Shown piece by piece: positions 44,046-54,175 of a stretch of DNA of 64,000 bases. The stretch lies in NCBI RefSeq assembly GCF_013155545.1, contig NZ_JABJVV010000005.1:124001-188000 (forward strand), read 5' to 3'. Position 1 is the stretch's first letter, and each line of letters opens with the position of its first letter. A program made the translations under genes and the position numbers. Origin of the DNA: Caenimonas soli. GTDB lineage: Bacteria; Pseudomonadota; Gammaproteobacteria; Burkholderiales; Burkholderiaceae_C. The notes below the pieces were generated by a model that was given only the letters and a program-made list of their open reading frames with translations, did no database searches and was not told the origin of the DNA.

Positions 44046-46166
44046 TTAACGTGCGGCTGCCCGGTCCGCGATCATTTTTGGCGTGATGAACACCAGCATT
44101 TCCTGCTTGTTGGAACTGCGCGTCTTGGACTTGAACAGGTTGCCGACTGCGGGCAAGTCGCCCAGCAACGGAACCTTGGCTTCGTTCTCCGATTCGGTCA
44201 GTTCGAAAATACCGCCGATCACGACCGTTCCGCCGTTTTCCACGAGCACCTGCGTCTTGATGTGCTTGGTGTTGATCGCGATGCCGGCAGCCGTCGTTTC
44301 ACCACGGCTGTCCTTGTTGATATCCAGGTCCAGGATGATGTTGCCTTCCGGCGTGATTTGCGGCGTCACTTCGAGTTTCAGCGTCGCCCGGCGGAACGCC
44401 ACCGAAGTGGCGCCGCTCGACGTGGCCTGCTGATACGGGAACTCGGTGCCCTGTTCGATCATGGCCTTGGTCTGATCGGCGGTGACGATCCGAGGGCTGG
44501 AAACCAGCTTGCCCTTGCCGTCCGCTTCCAGCGCTGAAAGCTCCAGATTCAGGAAGCGGTTCGCTGCCGCGCTGAACAGCGAGATGGCGAAACTGGAGGG
44601 GCTGAAACCGCCCTGCCCGGCCGCGGGAAGATTGACGAAAGTCGTGTTGACGGTATCGAGCTGCGTCGAGCTTTCGCCGGTCGTCCCGCTCACGGCATTG
44701 TAGGTGCCGCCCAAAGCGAGCCGGTGATTTCCCGAGATGGAATAACCCGGATCGCCGCCACGCAGGCCCCTGAGGTCGCTACCACCCAGGCGCACGCCCA
44801 GCGATTTGCCGAAGGTGTCCGAAGCTTCCACGATGCGCGCCTCGATCAGGACCTGACGCACCGCGATGTCCAGCTTGCCGATCAACTGTTGAACCTGTTC
44901 CAGGCGCGAGGTGATGTCGGTAACGAAGAGCTGGTTGGTGCGCGGCTCTGCAATCACGCTCCCGCGTGTGCTCAGGATGCGTGCTGCTCCGGTGCCCGAC
45001 GTCAACTGCACAGCGATGTCAGCTGCCTTGGTGTAGTTCAACTGGAAAGATTGCGTGCGAACCGGCTCCAGGCTTTGGATGGCAACGCGGGATTCCAGAT
45101 CAAGTTTCTCTTTGGATGCAATCTCGTCTTTGGGAGCAATCCAGATGACGTTGCCCGTCTTGCGCATGCCCAGGCCCTTGGCCTGCAGCACGATGTCGAG
45201 CGCCTGATCCCACGGCACATCCTTCAGGCGGAGCGTGACTGCGCCAGTCACCGAGTCGGAAGTCACGATGTTGAAGTTGGTGAAGTCCGCGATCACCTGC
45301 AACAGCGACCGCACTTCGATGTTCTGGAAGTTCAGTGAGAGCTTCTCGCCAGCATAGCCGGTACCTTGCGTGAGCTTGGAAGGATCGACCTTGAGCTGCC
45401 GCACCTCCACGACGAACTGGTTGTCGCTCTGGTAGGCGCTGTGTTCCCACGCACCCTTGGGCTCGATCACCATGCGCACGCGGTCACCCGCCTGGAAGGT
45501 AGTGACGGACTGGACCGGCGTGCCGAAATCCGACACGTCGAGCCGCCTGCGCAGGCCCTCGGGCAGGGAGGACTTGAGGAATTCGACCACCAGGCTCTGG
45601 CCTTGCTGGCGGATATCGACACCGACCTGGTTATTCGGCAAAGCCACGATGACCCGGCCCGAGCTGTCGGTGCCGCGCCGGAAATCCAGATCCTTGATGG
45701 GCTGGGTTTCGGCGTTTCGGCTCTCCGCGAACACGGGTTGCGCTGTCGTTGCCGGGCCGGCCGCCGCCGTTGGCTCGAGCACCACGAGCAGAGATTTCCC
45801 CTGCAACTGCGCCTTGTATCCCGCAGCAGACTTGAGGTTCAGAACCAGGCGCGTGCGATCGCCGGATTGCACGACATTGACCGAGCGCAGATTACCCTGG
45901 TTGATGTCCACCGTGGAGCGGCCCATGCCGTTGGTCGCACCCGGAATGTCGAGTGCGATGCGCGCGGGCGCCTGCACTGTGAATCCCGCAGGAACGGCCG
46001 CGAGCGGCTGCGAAAACTCGATCCGCACCACCTCCACTCCGCTCTGCATCGAGCTGCTGACACCTTCAACGGCTGTCTGCGCCCCGGCAGCGAAAGAGAA
46101 GCCGGCTGCGAGAAAGACACCCGCAAGCGCACACGCCCTCCGCCAATTTGTCCAGTTCTTGTTCAT
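44046..46166 (-). CDS. pilQ: Type IV pilus secretin PilQ
   Basis: PilQ is the outer-membrane channel through which type IV pili emerge. The 706-residue precursor starts at ATG 46166 after GAGG and has a Sec signal (ALAGVFLAAGFSFAAGAQ). Two AMIN-like domains lie at about 30-250, then an STN/N0 domain (LSLNFQNIEVRSLLQVIADF), an N1 domain and the secretin core (VLIEARIVEASDTFGKSLGV to VPLLGDLPAVGNLFKSK). It closes pilMNOPQ with a four-base overlap of pilP. Confidence 0.96.
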   Translation of the reverse strand: MNKNWTNWRRACALAGVFLAAGFSFAAGAQTAVEGVSSSMQSGVEVVRIEFSQPLAAVPAGFTVQAPARIALDIPGATNGMGRSTVDINQGNLRSVNVVQSGDRTRLVLNLKSAAGYKAQLQGKSLLVVLEPTAAAGPATTAQPVFAESRNAETQPIKDLDFRRGTDSSGRVIVALPNNQVGVDIRQQGQSLVVEFLKSSLPEGLRRRLDVSDFGTPVQSVTTFQAGDRVRMVIEPKGAWEHSAYQSDNQFVVEVRQLKVDPSKLTQGTGYAGEKLSLNFQNIEVRSLLQVIADFTNFNIVTSDSVTGAVTLRLKDVPWDQALDIVLQAKGLGMRKTGNVIWIAPKDEIASKEKLDLESRVAIQSLEPVRTQSFQLNYTKAADIAVQLTSGTGAARILSTRGSVIAEPRTNQLFVTDITSRLEQVQQLIGKLDIAVRQVLIEARIVEASDTFGKSLGVRLGGSDLRGLRGGDPGYSISGNHRLALGGTYNAVSGTTGESSTQLDTVNTTFVNLPAAGQGGFSPSSFAISLFSAAANRFLNLELSALEADGKGKLVSSPRIVTADQTKAMIEQGTEFPYQQATSSGATSVAFRRATLKLEVTPQITPEGNIILDLDINKDSRGETTAAGIAINTKHIKTQVLVENGGTVVIGGIFELTESENEAKVPLLGDLPAVGNLFKSKTRSSNKQEMLVFITPKMIADRAAAR

Positions 46167-46705
46167 TTCGACCTCTCTTGCAATTGCAATTTGGCTGTGC
46201 GTTCGATCCATTCACCTGCCGCGTCCTGCACGATCTCGCGCAAGACCACTTCCGTTTCGCCCACCGTGACGATCTTTCCGAAGTTCTGTCCCAGATAGTT
46301 GCCCGGGCGCACTTGGTACAGGAGGTTGTCCACGCGCACCAGGGCTACGGGCTTCCCTTCCTTGGCCAGGCTTCCCACCATGGCCATGCTGTCCAGCGGG
46401 AAGCCCTCGAGGGGTTCCTTGCGGCGCGCCAGTTCGGGCGCCACGAGGGCGGCATTAGACGCCGACTGCGCCGACTCGCGCTTGAGGGCTTGCGTCAGCT
46501 TCAGGTTGCTGAAGGGGTCCGTGGACGCCTCTTGCGTGTACGCCTGGGGCGCAAATTTCTTGGGCTCGGGAATCGGCTGGACCTGGGGCTTGGTCTGCGC
46601 TTTCTGCGCGCTCATCCACTCCTGCAGCTCATCCTGCCCGGACGAGCCGCAAGCGCTGAGCAAAACCACCATGGAAACTGCCGTGGCTGCGGTTATGCGT
46701 GTCAT
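46163..46705 (-). CDS. pilP: Type IV pilus assembly lipoprotein PilP
   Basis: PilP links the inner-membrane PilNO complex to PilQ. The 180-residue protein has a lipoprotein signal with lipobox LLSAC, a disordered Pro/Gln-rich linker, and a C-terminal beta-sandwich HR domain (LVRVDNLLYQVRPGNYLGQNFGKI). It overlaps pilO and pilQ by four bases each. Confidence 0.94.
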   Translation of the reverse strand: MTRITAATAVSMVVLLSACGSSGQDELQEWMSAQKAQTKPQVQPIPEPKKFAPQAYTQEASTDPFSNLKLTQALKRESAQSASNAALVAPELARRKEPLEGFPLDSMAMVGSLAKEGKPVALVRVDNLLYQVRPGNYLGQNFGKIVTVGETEVVLREIVQDAAGEWIERTAKLQLQERSK

Positions 46706-47376
46706 TTTTTCGGGGCTCCCGGCGCGACCGCCTTGCGCTGGGCCGCGACTTCGTCGCCGTCCAGGTAGCGGAATGTCTTGGCGGTGGCTTCCATCGCCAG
46801 GAGGCCATCCTTGCCCGGTGTGATGTTGAGATTGTTGAGGGTCACGATGCGCGACAGGTTGGCGATGTCGGACGTGAATGACCCGACGTCATGGAAGCGG
46901 CCGGTCACACGAAGCGCAATCGGCAGCTCAGCGTAATATTCCTTGACCCCCACTGTGCCGGGACGGAACAACTCGAAGCTCAGGCTGCGACCCAGCCCCG
47001 CCTGGTTGATGTCCGACAGGAGTGCGTCCATTTCAGCCTTGCTGGGCAGCTGTTTCTCCAGCTGGGTCACGTATTGCTGGACCTGCTCGCGCTGCTTCTT
47101 GAGCGCGTCCAGGTTGACGGCCTGGGCCAGCTTTTTCTTGTAGTCCTCGCGCAGGGCGATTTCTTTTTTCTGCTCGGCTTCCAGCGCATCGTTCGAGCCG
47201 GTCAGCCACACAAACCACAGGGCGACGACGATGGCCGCCATGAGGGCGAGGCACAGCGCCAGCCGCGGCACGAGCGGCCACGACGAGGGATCGTGGGGAT
47301 TGAGCCCTCGGAACTGGCTCAACAGGGCCTGCTGGGCGCCTGCGAAATTGAACTTGGGGGTCTGCTTGGTGGCCAT
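46702..47376 (-). CDS. pilO: Type IV pilus assembly protein PilO
   Basis: PilO is an inner-membrane protein that pairs with PilN in the alignment complex. The 224-residue protein has a cytosolic N-terminus, one helix (LALCLALMAAIVVALWFVWL), a coiled-coil region (YKKKLAQAVNLDALKKQREQ) and a ferredoxin-like domain ending in the periplasm. It starts two bases after the pilN stop. Confidence 0.94.
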   Translation of the reverse strand: MATKQTPKFNFAGAQQALLSQFRGLNPHDPSSWPLVPRLALCLALMAAIVVALWFVWLTGSNDALEAEQKKEIALREDYKKKLAQAVNLDALKKQREQVQQYVTQLEKQLPSKAEMDALLSDINQAGLGRSLSFELFRPGTVGVKEYYAELPIALRVTGRFHDVGSFTSDIANLSRIVTLNNLNITPGKDGLLAMEATAKTFRYLDGDEVAAQRKAVAPGAPKK

Positions 47377-47378
47377 GG

Positions 47379-48017
47379 TCAGGTCTTGGCTGGTGCGGAA
47401 GCGCCTGCGGTCGGGGCCGAAGCGCCGTGGGCGGCACTCGCGGCCTTCTGGGCCTCGCTCGCGCGCAACAGCCTGACCCGCATGTTGAAGTTGGCCACGC
47501 GGCGTTGGTCGCGGGGGCTAAGGGTCACGTTACCGGCGGTGATCTCGACCAGTTCCGGCTTCGTGAGCCAGGGGCTGTTGCTGCCCAGATTGCGCAGCAG
47601 CTCCGAAACCCGCTCGTTCGATTGCGCCGTGCCCTGGATGGTCACGACCTGGTTTTCCTGCCTGAGGCTGCTCACGTAAACGCCATCCGGCAGCTGCTTG
47701 ACCAGTTCGTTCAACAGGTGGACGGGCATGTTGCGATCGGCCTGGAGGTCTTCCACCGCCTGCTGGCGTGCCCGCAACGCGGCGATTTCGGCCTGCAGGT
47801 TGGCGATGTCCTTGATCTGGCCTTCGAGGAGCTTGATCTCGGTCTGCAGCACCATGTTCTTGCTCTGCTGGCCGGAAATCTGGGCTGCATACCAGAGATA
47901 GATGGCGCCGGCGACAACGACGCCCGCCACGGCGGAGGCACCGAGCGCCGCATAAAAAGCTTCGCGCCTGCGCTTGCGGGCCGCTTCGCGGTGCGGAAGT
48001 AGGTTGATAAGGATCAC
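47379..48017 (-). CDS. pilN: Type IV pilus assembly protein PilN
   Basis: PilN anchors PilM to the membrane and pairs with PilO. The 212-residue protein begins VILINLLPHREAARKRR, the conserved PilM-binding peptide. A GTG start at 48017 overlaps the pilM stop as GTGA, with GGAGG upstream. One membrane helix (ASAVAGVVVAGAIYLWYAA), a coiled coil and a ferredoxin-like domain follow. The Ala-rich C-terminal tail is unremarkable. Confidence 0.94.
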   Translation of the reverse strand: MILINLLPHREAARKRRREAFYAALGASAVAGVVVAGAIYLWYAAQISGQQSKNMVLQTEIKLLEGQIKDIANLQAEIAALRARQQAVEDLQADRNMPVHLLNELVKQLPDGVYVSSLRQENQVVTIQGTAQSNERVSELLRNLGSNSPWLTKPELVEITAGNVTLSPRDQRRVANFNMRVRLLRASEAQKAASAAHGASAPTAGASAPAKT

Positions 48018-49093
48018 TGCAGGAACCTCCGCATGGCCAGGCCGCACGAGGTGAGATACGAGGGTGCCTCCCTGCGCATCTTTTTCTCGCGCACTCCGTC
48101 GCCTACTTGCATTCCCTCGAACGGGTTGGCCAGGTTGCAGGGGAAGGAGGTCTGCATCGTGACGGCGTCGGTCAGCCCCGGCAATGCCGCCGAGCCGCCG
48201 GCCAGCATCACGTAGTCGACCCGGTTGTGCGGGGTGCTGGTAAAGAAGAACTGGAGGGCCCGGGCCACTTCCTGGGCCATGCTGTCCACGAACGGCTTGA
48301 GTACGCCGGACTGGTAGTCCTCGGGCAGATCGCCGCTGCGCTTCTTGGTTTCGGCCTCTTCCGGCGAAAAACCATACTGCCGCACGATGAGCTGGGTTAG
48401 CTGGGCGCCGCCGAAGGCCTGGTCGCGATCGTAGAGCACCTCATCATTGCGGATGACCTGCATGCTGGTGGTGAAAGCGCCCACCTCGAACAACGCGACC
48501 ATGGTGTCCACGCCCTGGTTGGGCAAGGCCTGGATGAGGCGCCCCGCCGCCACCCGCGACGAGTACGACTCGACATCGATGATGATGGGCTTCAGGCCGG
48601 CAGCTTCGGCCAGGCCCTGGCGGTCCTGCACCTTTTCGCGGCGCGACGCGGCGATCAGCACTTCCACGTCGCCGGTTGAGTTGGGGCTGGGCCCGACCAC
48701 GCAGAAATCGAGGCTGACCTCGTCCAGCGAAAAGGGGATGTATTGGTTGGCTTCGGCTTCGACCTGAACCTCGAGCTCCTGTTCGGACAGGCCCCCTGGC
48801 AGGATGATCTTCTTGGTAATGACGGCCGAGGGCGGCAGCGCCATCGCCACATTCCGGGTGCGGGTGCCGCTTTTCTTGACCACGCGGCGCATGGCCTCGG
48901 CCACCTCGTCGAACTTTTCGACGTTGCCGTCGGTGATCCAGCCGCGCTCCAGGGGCTCGATGGCGCAGCGCTCCAGCACCAGGTTGCCGTCTTTGTCACG
49001 GCCCAGCTCAACCAGCTTGACGCTGGATGAGCTGATATCCAAGCCCAGCAGTGGGGCTGGCTGGCGACTAAACAATGAGCCCAAATCGATCAA
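48014..49093 (-). CDS. pilM: Type IV pilus assembly ATPase-fold protein PilM
   Basis: PilM is a cytosolic actin-like protein that binds the N-terminus of PilN. The 359-residue protein starts at TTG 49093, six bases after a near-perfect AGGAGG; the longer frame has no site. Motifs of the actin/FtsA fold include GLDISSSSVKLVELG, the phosphate-2 region and VMLAGGSAALPGL. It is the first gene of pilMNOPQ. Confidence 0.95.
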   Translation of the reverse strand: MIDLGSLFSRQPAPLLGLDISSSSVKLVELGRDKDGNLVLERCAIEPLERGWITDGNVEKFDEVAEAMRRVVKKSGTRTRNVAMALPPSAVITKKIILPGGLSEQELEVQVEAEANQYIPFSLDEVSLDFCVVGPSPNSTGDVEVLIAASRREKVQDRQGLAEAAGLKPIIIDVESYSSRVAAGRLIQALPNQGVDTMVALFEVGAFTTSMQVIRNDEVLYDRDQAFGGAQLTQLIVRQYGFSPEEAETKKRSGDLPEDYQSGVLKPFVDSMAQEVARALQFFFTSTPHNRVDYVMLAGGSAALPGLTDAVTMQTSFPCNLANPFEGMQVGDGVREKKMRREAPSYLTSCGLAMRRFLQ

Positions 49094-49150
49094 TTCCGTC
49101 CTCCTGAAACGCCGTATTTCAAAGCGTAACAAACTTAAGATTTCACTTCA

Positions 49151-49179
49151 ATGCTAGCAGTAACATCCTTGTCACGCAA
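49151..49179 (-). promoter_or_regulatory. pilM: Putative promoter of pilMNOPQ
   Basis: On the minus strand TTGCGT (49179-49174) and TAGCAT (49156-49151) are 17 bases apart, with TGC directly before the -10 box giving an extended -10. They lie about 58 bases upstream of the pilM start in the 208-base gap shared with divergent ponA. Assigned by eye. Confidence 0.5.
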
Positions 49180-49301
49180 AGAGATTTTCCGATTTGGCCC
49201 CTACCAACCGTTGCCAAAAACCGACGACGGAACCTGCCATACTGGTTACCCCGGGGGTGTCCTGAAGGGCACTAACCGAAGAGTTCTCGATCTGTACATC
49301 T

Positions 49302-51740
49302 ATGCCTTCTGAACCCAACTCCGGCGAGTCCGCCAAGTCATCCGTACGTCCGAGCCGCAAAGGCCCGCGCGGCTGGCAGGGCGCTTTGCTGCGCGTCGTC
49401 CTGTGGGGCGCCGGTGTTGCGCTGGCGGGCCTGGCCTCCGTCGTCATCATCGTGGGCGTCGCCCTCGCGGTGGCCTATCCCAACCTGCCCGACATCTCGG
49501 ACCTGTCCGATTACCGGCCGAAGTTGCCCCTGCGGGTCTTTTCCGCCGAAGGCGTGCTCATCGGTGAATTCGGCGAGGAGCGGCGCAACCTGACGCCCAT
49601 AGCCGAGATCCCCAAGGTGATGAAGGACGCCGTGCTGGCCATCGAGGACTCGCGCTTCTATTCACATGGGGGGGTGGACTACCGGGGACTGCTGCGCGCG
49701 GCCCTGGCCAACCTCGGCCGTGTGAAAAGCCAGGGCGCCTCGACCATCACCATGCAGGTCGCCCGCAACGTCTACCTGTCCTCCGAAAAGACCTTCACCC
49801 GCAAGCTCTACGAGGTACTGCTCACCTTCAAGCTCGAGCACCTGTTGACCAAGGACCAGATCCTCGAGATCTACATGAACCAGATTTTCCTGGGCAACCG
49901 GGCGTATGGGTTCGCGGCAGCAGCGGACGCTTACTTCGGCAAACCCATGAAGGAGCTCACCATCGCCGAGGCAGCCATGTTGGCCGGCTTGCCGAAGGCG
50001 CCTTCGGCGTTCAACCCGATCGTCAACCCCAACCGCGCGCGGGCACGGCAGCTCTACATCATCGAGCGGATGCAGGAGAACGGCTTCATCACGGCCGCGG
50101 ACGCCGAAGCCGCCAAGAAGCAGGAACTGAAAATCCGCACGGGCGTCGACAACACGCGCGTTCATGCCGAATACATCGCCGAAACAGTGCGCCAGCTCGT
50201 CTATGCCCAGTACGGCGACGAGGCCTACACCCGCGGCTTGAACGTGTACACCACGGTCAAGGCAGCGCAGCAGGAAACCGCCTATAAGGCGCTGCGCAAG
50301 GGCATCATGGACTACGAGCGCAGGCAGATCTACCGCGGCCCCGAGGAGTTCGTCGATCTGCCCGCGAACGCCAAGGACGCTGAGGACGCCATCGACGACG
50401 CCTTGGCCGAGCATCCCGACAACGGGGACGTGATGTCCGCGGTCGTGCTCGAAGCCAGTCCCAAGAAGATCGTCGCCGTGCGCCTGAACAGCGAGCGCTT
50501 CGAAATCACCGGCGAGGGCCTGCGGCCCGCCCAGTCGGGCCTCTCCGACAAGGCGCCGCCCAAGATCAAGATTCGCCGCGGCGCGGTGATCCGCGTGGCC
50601 AAGACGCCCAAGAACACCTGGGAAATCACCCAGCTGCCCGAGGTCGAGGGGGCCTTCGTTGCGCTCGATCCGCGCGATGGGGCCATCCAGGCGCTGGTGG
50701 GCGGCTTCGATTTCAACAAGAACAAGTTCAACCACGTCACGCAGGCCTGGCGGCAGCCGGGCTCGTCGTTCAAGCCCTTCATCTACTCGGCAGCGCTGGA
50801 AAAGGGTTTCACCCCCACCACGGTGGTGAACGATGCGCCCTTGTTCTTCGACGCCGGTGTCACCGGCGGCCAGCCTTGGGAGCCCAAGAACTACGACGGC
50901 AAGTTCGAAGGCCCAATGCCGTTGCACACGGCCCTGGCCAAGTCCAAGAACATGGTGTCCATCCGCGTGCTGCAGGCAGTCGGCACGCAGAACGCCCAAG
51001 ACTGGATCACCCGCTTCGGCTTCGATGCCGAAAAGCACCCGCCCTACCTCACCATGGCACTGGGGGCCGGCGCAGTGACGCCGATGCAGATGGCCACCGC
51101 CTATTCGGTGTTCGCCAACGGCGGCTATCGCATCAATCCCTGGCTGATCACGAAGATCACCGACCAGAGGGGCAAAGCCATCGTCGAGAGCCAGCCGCCG
51201 CTGCCCAACGAATCCGTGCGGGCCGTCGATGCGCGCAACGCCTTCATCATGAGCCGCCTGCTGCAGGAAATCACCCGCGCCGGCACGGCCGCCCGGGCCC
51301 AGCGCGATCTGAAGCGCGTGGATCTGTACGGCAAGACGGGCACGACCAACGATTCGATCGACACCTGGTTTGCGGGCTACCAGCCCACCCTCACGGCCGT
51401 CGTATGGATGGGTTACGACAATCCGCGCTCCCTGGGCGACCGCGAAACCGGCGGCGGCTTGAGCCTGCCGGTGTGGATCAGCTTCATGGAAGCTGCTCTC
51501 AAGGGCGTGCCGGTGATGGAACCGTCCGCGCCCGAGGGTGTGCTCAATGTCGGCGGCGAGTGGTACTACGAAGAGTATGCGCGTGGCGGCGGGGTCGCCA
51601 ATGTCGGCGGCGGAACGACCGAGCCCCCTCGTCCGTCCGACGACAAGAGCCTCTTGAACTCGGATGGCCTGCCGCCCAGCCGGCCACCTGCGCCGCCGTC
51701 CGAGGACCGCAAGAGCATCCTGGACCTGTTCAGGAATTAG
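49302..51740 (+). CDS. ponA: Penicillin-binding protein 1A, bifunctional
   Basis: This is a class A PBP that polymerises and crosslinks peptidoglycan. The 812-residue protein has one N-terminal membrane anchor (about 30-60), the glycosyltransferase domain with the catalytic Glu in [12 protein letters not shown] and the TMQVARN and RKLYEVLL segments, an OB-like insert (about 330-440) and the transpeptidase domain with SSFK (active Ser), SKN and KTGTT. A Pro-rich tail closes the protein. The start at ATG 49302 lacks a strong site but agrees with family length. It is divergent from pilM, as in many beta- and gammaproteobacteria. Confidence 0.96.
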   Translation: MPSEPNSGESAKSSVRPSRKGPRGWQGALLRVVLWGAGVALAGLASVVIIVGVALAVAYPNLPDISDLSDYRPKLPLRVFSAEGVLIGEFGEERRNLTPIAEIPKVMKDAVLAIEDSRFYSHGGVDYRGLLRAALANLGRVKSQGASTITMQVARNVYLSSEKTFTRKLYEVLLTFKLEHLLTKDQILEIYMNQIFLGNRAYGFAAAADAYFGKPMKELTIAEAAMLAGLPKAPSAFNPIVNPNRARARQLYIIERMQENGFITAADAEAAKKQELKIRTGVDNTRVHAEYIAETVRQLVYAQYGDEAYTRGLNVYTTVKAAQQETAYKALRKGIMDYERRQIYRGPEEFVDLPANAKDAEDAIDDALAEHPDNGDVMSAVVLEASPKKIVAVRLNSERFEITGEGLRPAQSGLSDKAPPKIKIRRGAVIRVAKTPKNTWEITQLPEVEGAFVALDPRDGAIQALVGGFDFNKNKFNHVTQAWRQPGSSFKPFIYSAALEKGFTPTTVVNDAPLFFDAGVTGGQPWEPKNYDGKFEGPMPLHTALAKSKNMVSIRVLQAVGTQNAQDWITRFGFDAEKHPPYLTMALGAGAVTPMQMATAYSVFANGGYRINPWLITKITDQRGKAIVESQPPLPNESVRAVDARNAFIMSRLLQEITRAGTAARAQRDLKRVDLYGKTGTTNDSIDTWFAGYQPTLTAVVWMGYDNPRSLGDRETGGGLSLPVWISFMEAALKGVPVMEPSAPEGVLNVGGEWYYEEYARGGGVANVGGGTTEPPRPSDDKSLLNSDGLPPSRPPAPPSEDRKSILDLFRN

Positions 51741-52072
51741 GCGGCGGCCGAGAACTCCAGGGGCAGGCCCGCCTGCTCGCCCGCGTAGCGCGTGAGGTTG
51801 GCGAAAAACTCGCCGTTGCCCTTGGTGTCCATCCAACGCGCCCCGTCGAACTTGTAGTGGAAGCCGCCGGCCTTCGCCGCCATCCATATCTCGTGCAAGG
51901 GCTTTTGCAGGTTCACGACGATCTGGCTGCCACCGCTGAAGGTGAGAGTGACCATCCCGCCGACCCGCTGGTTGTCGATGTCCGCATCGGTTTCGTCGTT
52001 GATGCGGTCGCAACAAGCTTCGATGCGGCCCAGCAGGGCTTCGGCTCTATCCATGAATTCGGGGTCGGTCAT
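51737..52072 (-). CDS. cyaY: Frataxin-like iron donor CyaY
   Basis: CyaY binds iron and modulates iron-sulfur cluster assembly by IscS. The 111-residue protein starts at ATG 52072 ([19 protein letters not shown]). An acidic first helix and ETDADIDNQ edge precede the beta-sheet ([25 protein letters not shown]). The longer open frame runs into the divergent lipoprotein gene and is rejected. It overlaps the ponA stop by four bases convergently. Confidence 0.94.
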   Translation of the reverse strand: MTDPEFMDRAEALLGRIEACCDRINDETDADIDNQRVGGMVTLTFSGGSQIVVNLQKPLHEIWMAAKAGGFHYKFDGARWMDTKGNGEFFANLTRYAGEQAGLPLEFSAAA

Positions 52073-52084
52073 TACAATTTCACC

Positions 52085-52309
52085 ATGTTGAATGTTTTCC
52101 AAATTCTAGTCAGCGCTCGCTTTGCGCGATTTGCCCTGGCCCTCTGCGCGACCGGGGCATTGGCCGGCTGCGGGCAAAGAGGCCCGCTGTTCCTGCCCAC
52201 CGGGGAAGCGGCCGCGGGCCGAGCCACCTTGCCCCAGACCTTGAACCCGGCCGCGCCCGCCTCGGCGCCCACCACTTCGGGCACCGCCACGCCCGCTCCC
52301 AGACCATGA
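52085..52309 (+). CDS. lptM: LptM-like small lipoprotein
   Basis: The 74-residue protein from ATG 52085 has a lipoprotein signal ending in the lipobox ALAGC, directly followed by GQRGPLFLP, the conserved segment of the LptM/YifL family that assists LptD maturation in the outer membrane. The rest is a Pro/Ala/Thr-rich tail. Its stop overlaps the lysA start as ATGA. Only 12 bases separate its start from the divergent cyaY start, so its promoter must lie inside cyaY. Confidence 0.88.
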   Translation: MLNVFQILVSARFARFALALCATGALAGCGQRGPLFLPTGEAAAGRATLPQTLNPAAPASAPTTSGTATPAPRP

Positions 52310-53583
52310 CCACGACCCCACTGCCGGGACATCCCCATTTCGCGCTGCGCGACGGCGAGCTGTTCGCAGAACATGTCCGGCTGCAAGACCTGGCGCGCGA
52401 TCATGGCACGCCACTGTTCGTTTATTCAAAAGGCGCAATGCTGGCGGCCCTGGCCGCCTACCAGCGCGGCTTCGCGGGGCGCAAGGCGCAAATCTGCTAT
52501 GCGATGAAGGCGAACTCTTCGCTCGGCGTTCTGCAGGTCTTCGCGCAGGCCGGTTGCGGCTTCGACATCGTTTCGGGCGGCGAACTCGAGCGTGCCCTCG
52601 CCGCCGGCGCCAAGGGCGGGGACATCATCTTTTCCGGCGTGGGCAAGACCCGCGCCGAAATGCGGCGTGCGCTCGAGATCGGCATCGGCTGCTTCAACGT
52701 GGAGAGCGAGGCCGAGCTCGAAGTGCTCAGCGAAGTCGCCGTGGCCGCAGGGCAGGTAGCGCCGGTGAGCATCCGGGTCAATCCCGACGTGGACCCCAAG
52801 ACCCATCCCTACATCTCGACCGGCCTCAAAGGCAACAAGTTCGGCGTCGCTCATGAGCGCACGGTCCACGCTTACCAGCGGGCGGCTTCCTTGCCAGGGC
52901 TGAAGGTGGTGGGCATCGACTGCCATATCGGCTCGCAAATCACCGAGGATGAGCCCTATCTCGACGCCATGGATCGCGTCCTGGACCTGGTGCAGGCGGT
53001 GGAAGCCGCCGGCATCGCGCTGCACCACATCGACTTCGGCGGCGGCCTGGGCATCAACTACAACGGCGACCAGCCGCCGGCGGCCGACGCGCTGTGGGCC
53101 AAGCTTTTCGCCAAGCTCGATGCGCGCGGTTTCGGCGACCGGCAATTCATGATCGAACCGGGCCGCTCGCTCATAGGCAATGCGGGCGTGTGCCTGACCG
53201 AAGTGCTGTACCTCAAACCCGGCGAACAGAAGAATTTCTGCGTCGTCGATGCCGCCATGAACGACCTGCCCCGGCCGGCCATGTACCAGGCCTATCACGG
53301 CATCGTTCCGCTGTCGCGCGGCGGCGATCAGCCGCAAACCTACGATGTGGTGGGACCGGTCTGCGAGAGCGGCGACTGGATCGGGCGCGATCGCGCCTTG
53401 GCGGTCAAGGCGGGCGATCTGCTGGCAGTGCTTTCCGCCGGCGCTTATTGCATGAGCATGGCCAGCAACTACAACACGCGCGGGCGGGCCGCTGAAGTCC
53501 TGGTGGACGGGGCCCGCACCTACCTCATCCGCGAACGGGAAACCGCGGCCGACCAGATGCGCCTGGAGCGGCCCGCTTTCTAG
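52306..53583 (+). CDS. lysA: Diaminopimelate decarboxylase
   Basis: LysA makes lysine from meso-diaminopimelate using PLP. The 425-residue protein shows the PLP lysine in CYAMKANSS, the His-containing DCHIGSQI segment, the Gly-rich FGGGLGI loop, EPGRSLIGNAG and the substrate Cys in VGPVCESGDW. It follows lptM with a four-base overlap. Its last 59 bases overlap the convergent msrQ gene. Confidence 0.96.
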   Translation: MTTTPLPGHPHFALRDGELFAEHVRLQDLARDHGTPLFVYSKGAMLAALAAYQRGFAGRKAQICYAMKANSSLGVLQVFAQAGCGFDIVSGGELERALAAGAKGGDIIFSGVGKTRAEMRRALEIGIGCFNVESEAELEVLSEVAVAAGQVAPVSIRVNPDVDPKTHPYISTGLKGNKFGVAHERTVHAYQRAASLPGLKVVGIDCHIGSQITEDEPYLDAMDRVLDLVQAVEAAGIALHHIDFGGGLGINYNGDQPPAADALWAKLFAKLDARGFGDRQFMIEPGRSLIGNAGVCLTEVLYLKPGEQKNFCVVDAAMNDLPRPAMYQAYHGIVPLSRGGDQPQTYDVVGPVCESGDWIGRDRALAVKAGDLLAVLSAGAYCMSMASNYNTRGRAAEVLVDGARTYLIRERETAADQMRLERPAF

Positions 53584-54175
53584 TCCACTGAAGCAGGCGC
53601 CAGCCGAGCAGCGCGCCCAGGATGGCGGCATAGACCGCCACCTCGGCAAAGTCGTTCTTGCCGGCGCGCATCCAGAAGAAGTGCAGGATGCCCAGGCCGG
53701 CGATCACGTAGACAAGCTTGTGCAGGGCCTGCCAGCGTTTTGCGCCCAGGGCCTTGACCGCGCGGTTGAACGAAGTCGCGGCCAGCGGCGTCAGCAGCAG
53801 GAAGCCGGTAAAGCCCACCAGAATGAACGGGCGCTTGGCGATGTCCTTGGCGATCTCCGGCACATCGAAACCCATGTCGAACCAGCTGTAGCTCAACAGG
53901 TGCATCACAACGTAGAAGTAGACGAACAGTCCGAACATCCGGCGAAAGCGGGCCAGCGCCGGCGTGCCGGTGATCACGCGCAGCGGTGTCACCGCCAGCG
54001 TGATGCACAGGAAGCGCAGCGTCCAGTCGCCGAACGAGCGGATCAGGTACTCCGCCGGGTTGGCACCCAGGTTATCGGTGATCACGCCATACAGCAGCCA
54101 CGCGAACGGCAGCAGAGCGATCATGAACACCAGCGGCTTGGCCGCCGGGTGAAGCAGCGCCTTGGCGGGCGACAT
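53525..54175 (-). CDS. msrQ: Haem-binding membrane subunit MsrQ
   Basis: MsrQ is the haem b membrane protein that feeds electrons to MsrP for repair of oxidised periplasmic proteins. The 216-residue protein has six helices with candidate haem His residues in VVMHLLSYSWFDM and WQALHKLVYVIAGLGILHFF. ATG 54175 shares a base with the msrP stop. Its 3' end runs 59 bases into the lysA coding region on the opposite strand. Confidence 0.94.
   Translation of the reverse strand: MSPAKALLHPAAKPLVFMIALLPFAWLLYGVITDNLGANPAEYLIRSFGDWTLRFLCITLAVTPLRVITGTPALARFRRMFGLFVYFYVVMHLLSYSWFDMGFDVPEIAKDIAKRPFILVGFTGFLLLTPLAATSFNRAVKALGAKRWQALHKLVYVIAGLGILHFFWMRAGKNDFAEVAVYAAILGALLGWRLLQWTRKRAAPGASGRPRFPVRG

Noticed and set aside
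49662..52016. Long minus-strand open frame opposite ponA
   Set aside because: It mirrors the ponA codon pattern and has no recognisable motif or ribosome-binding site.
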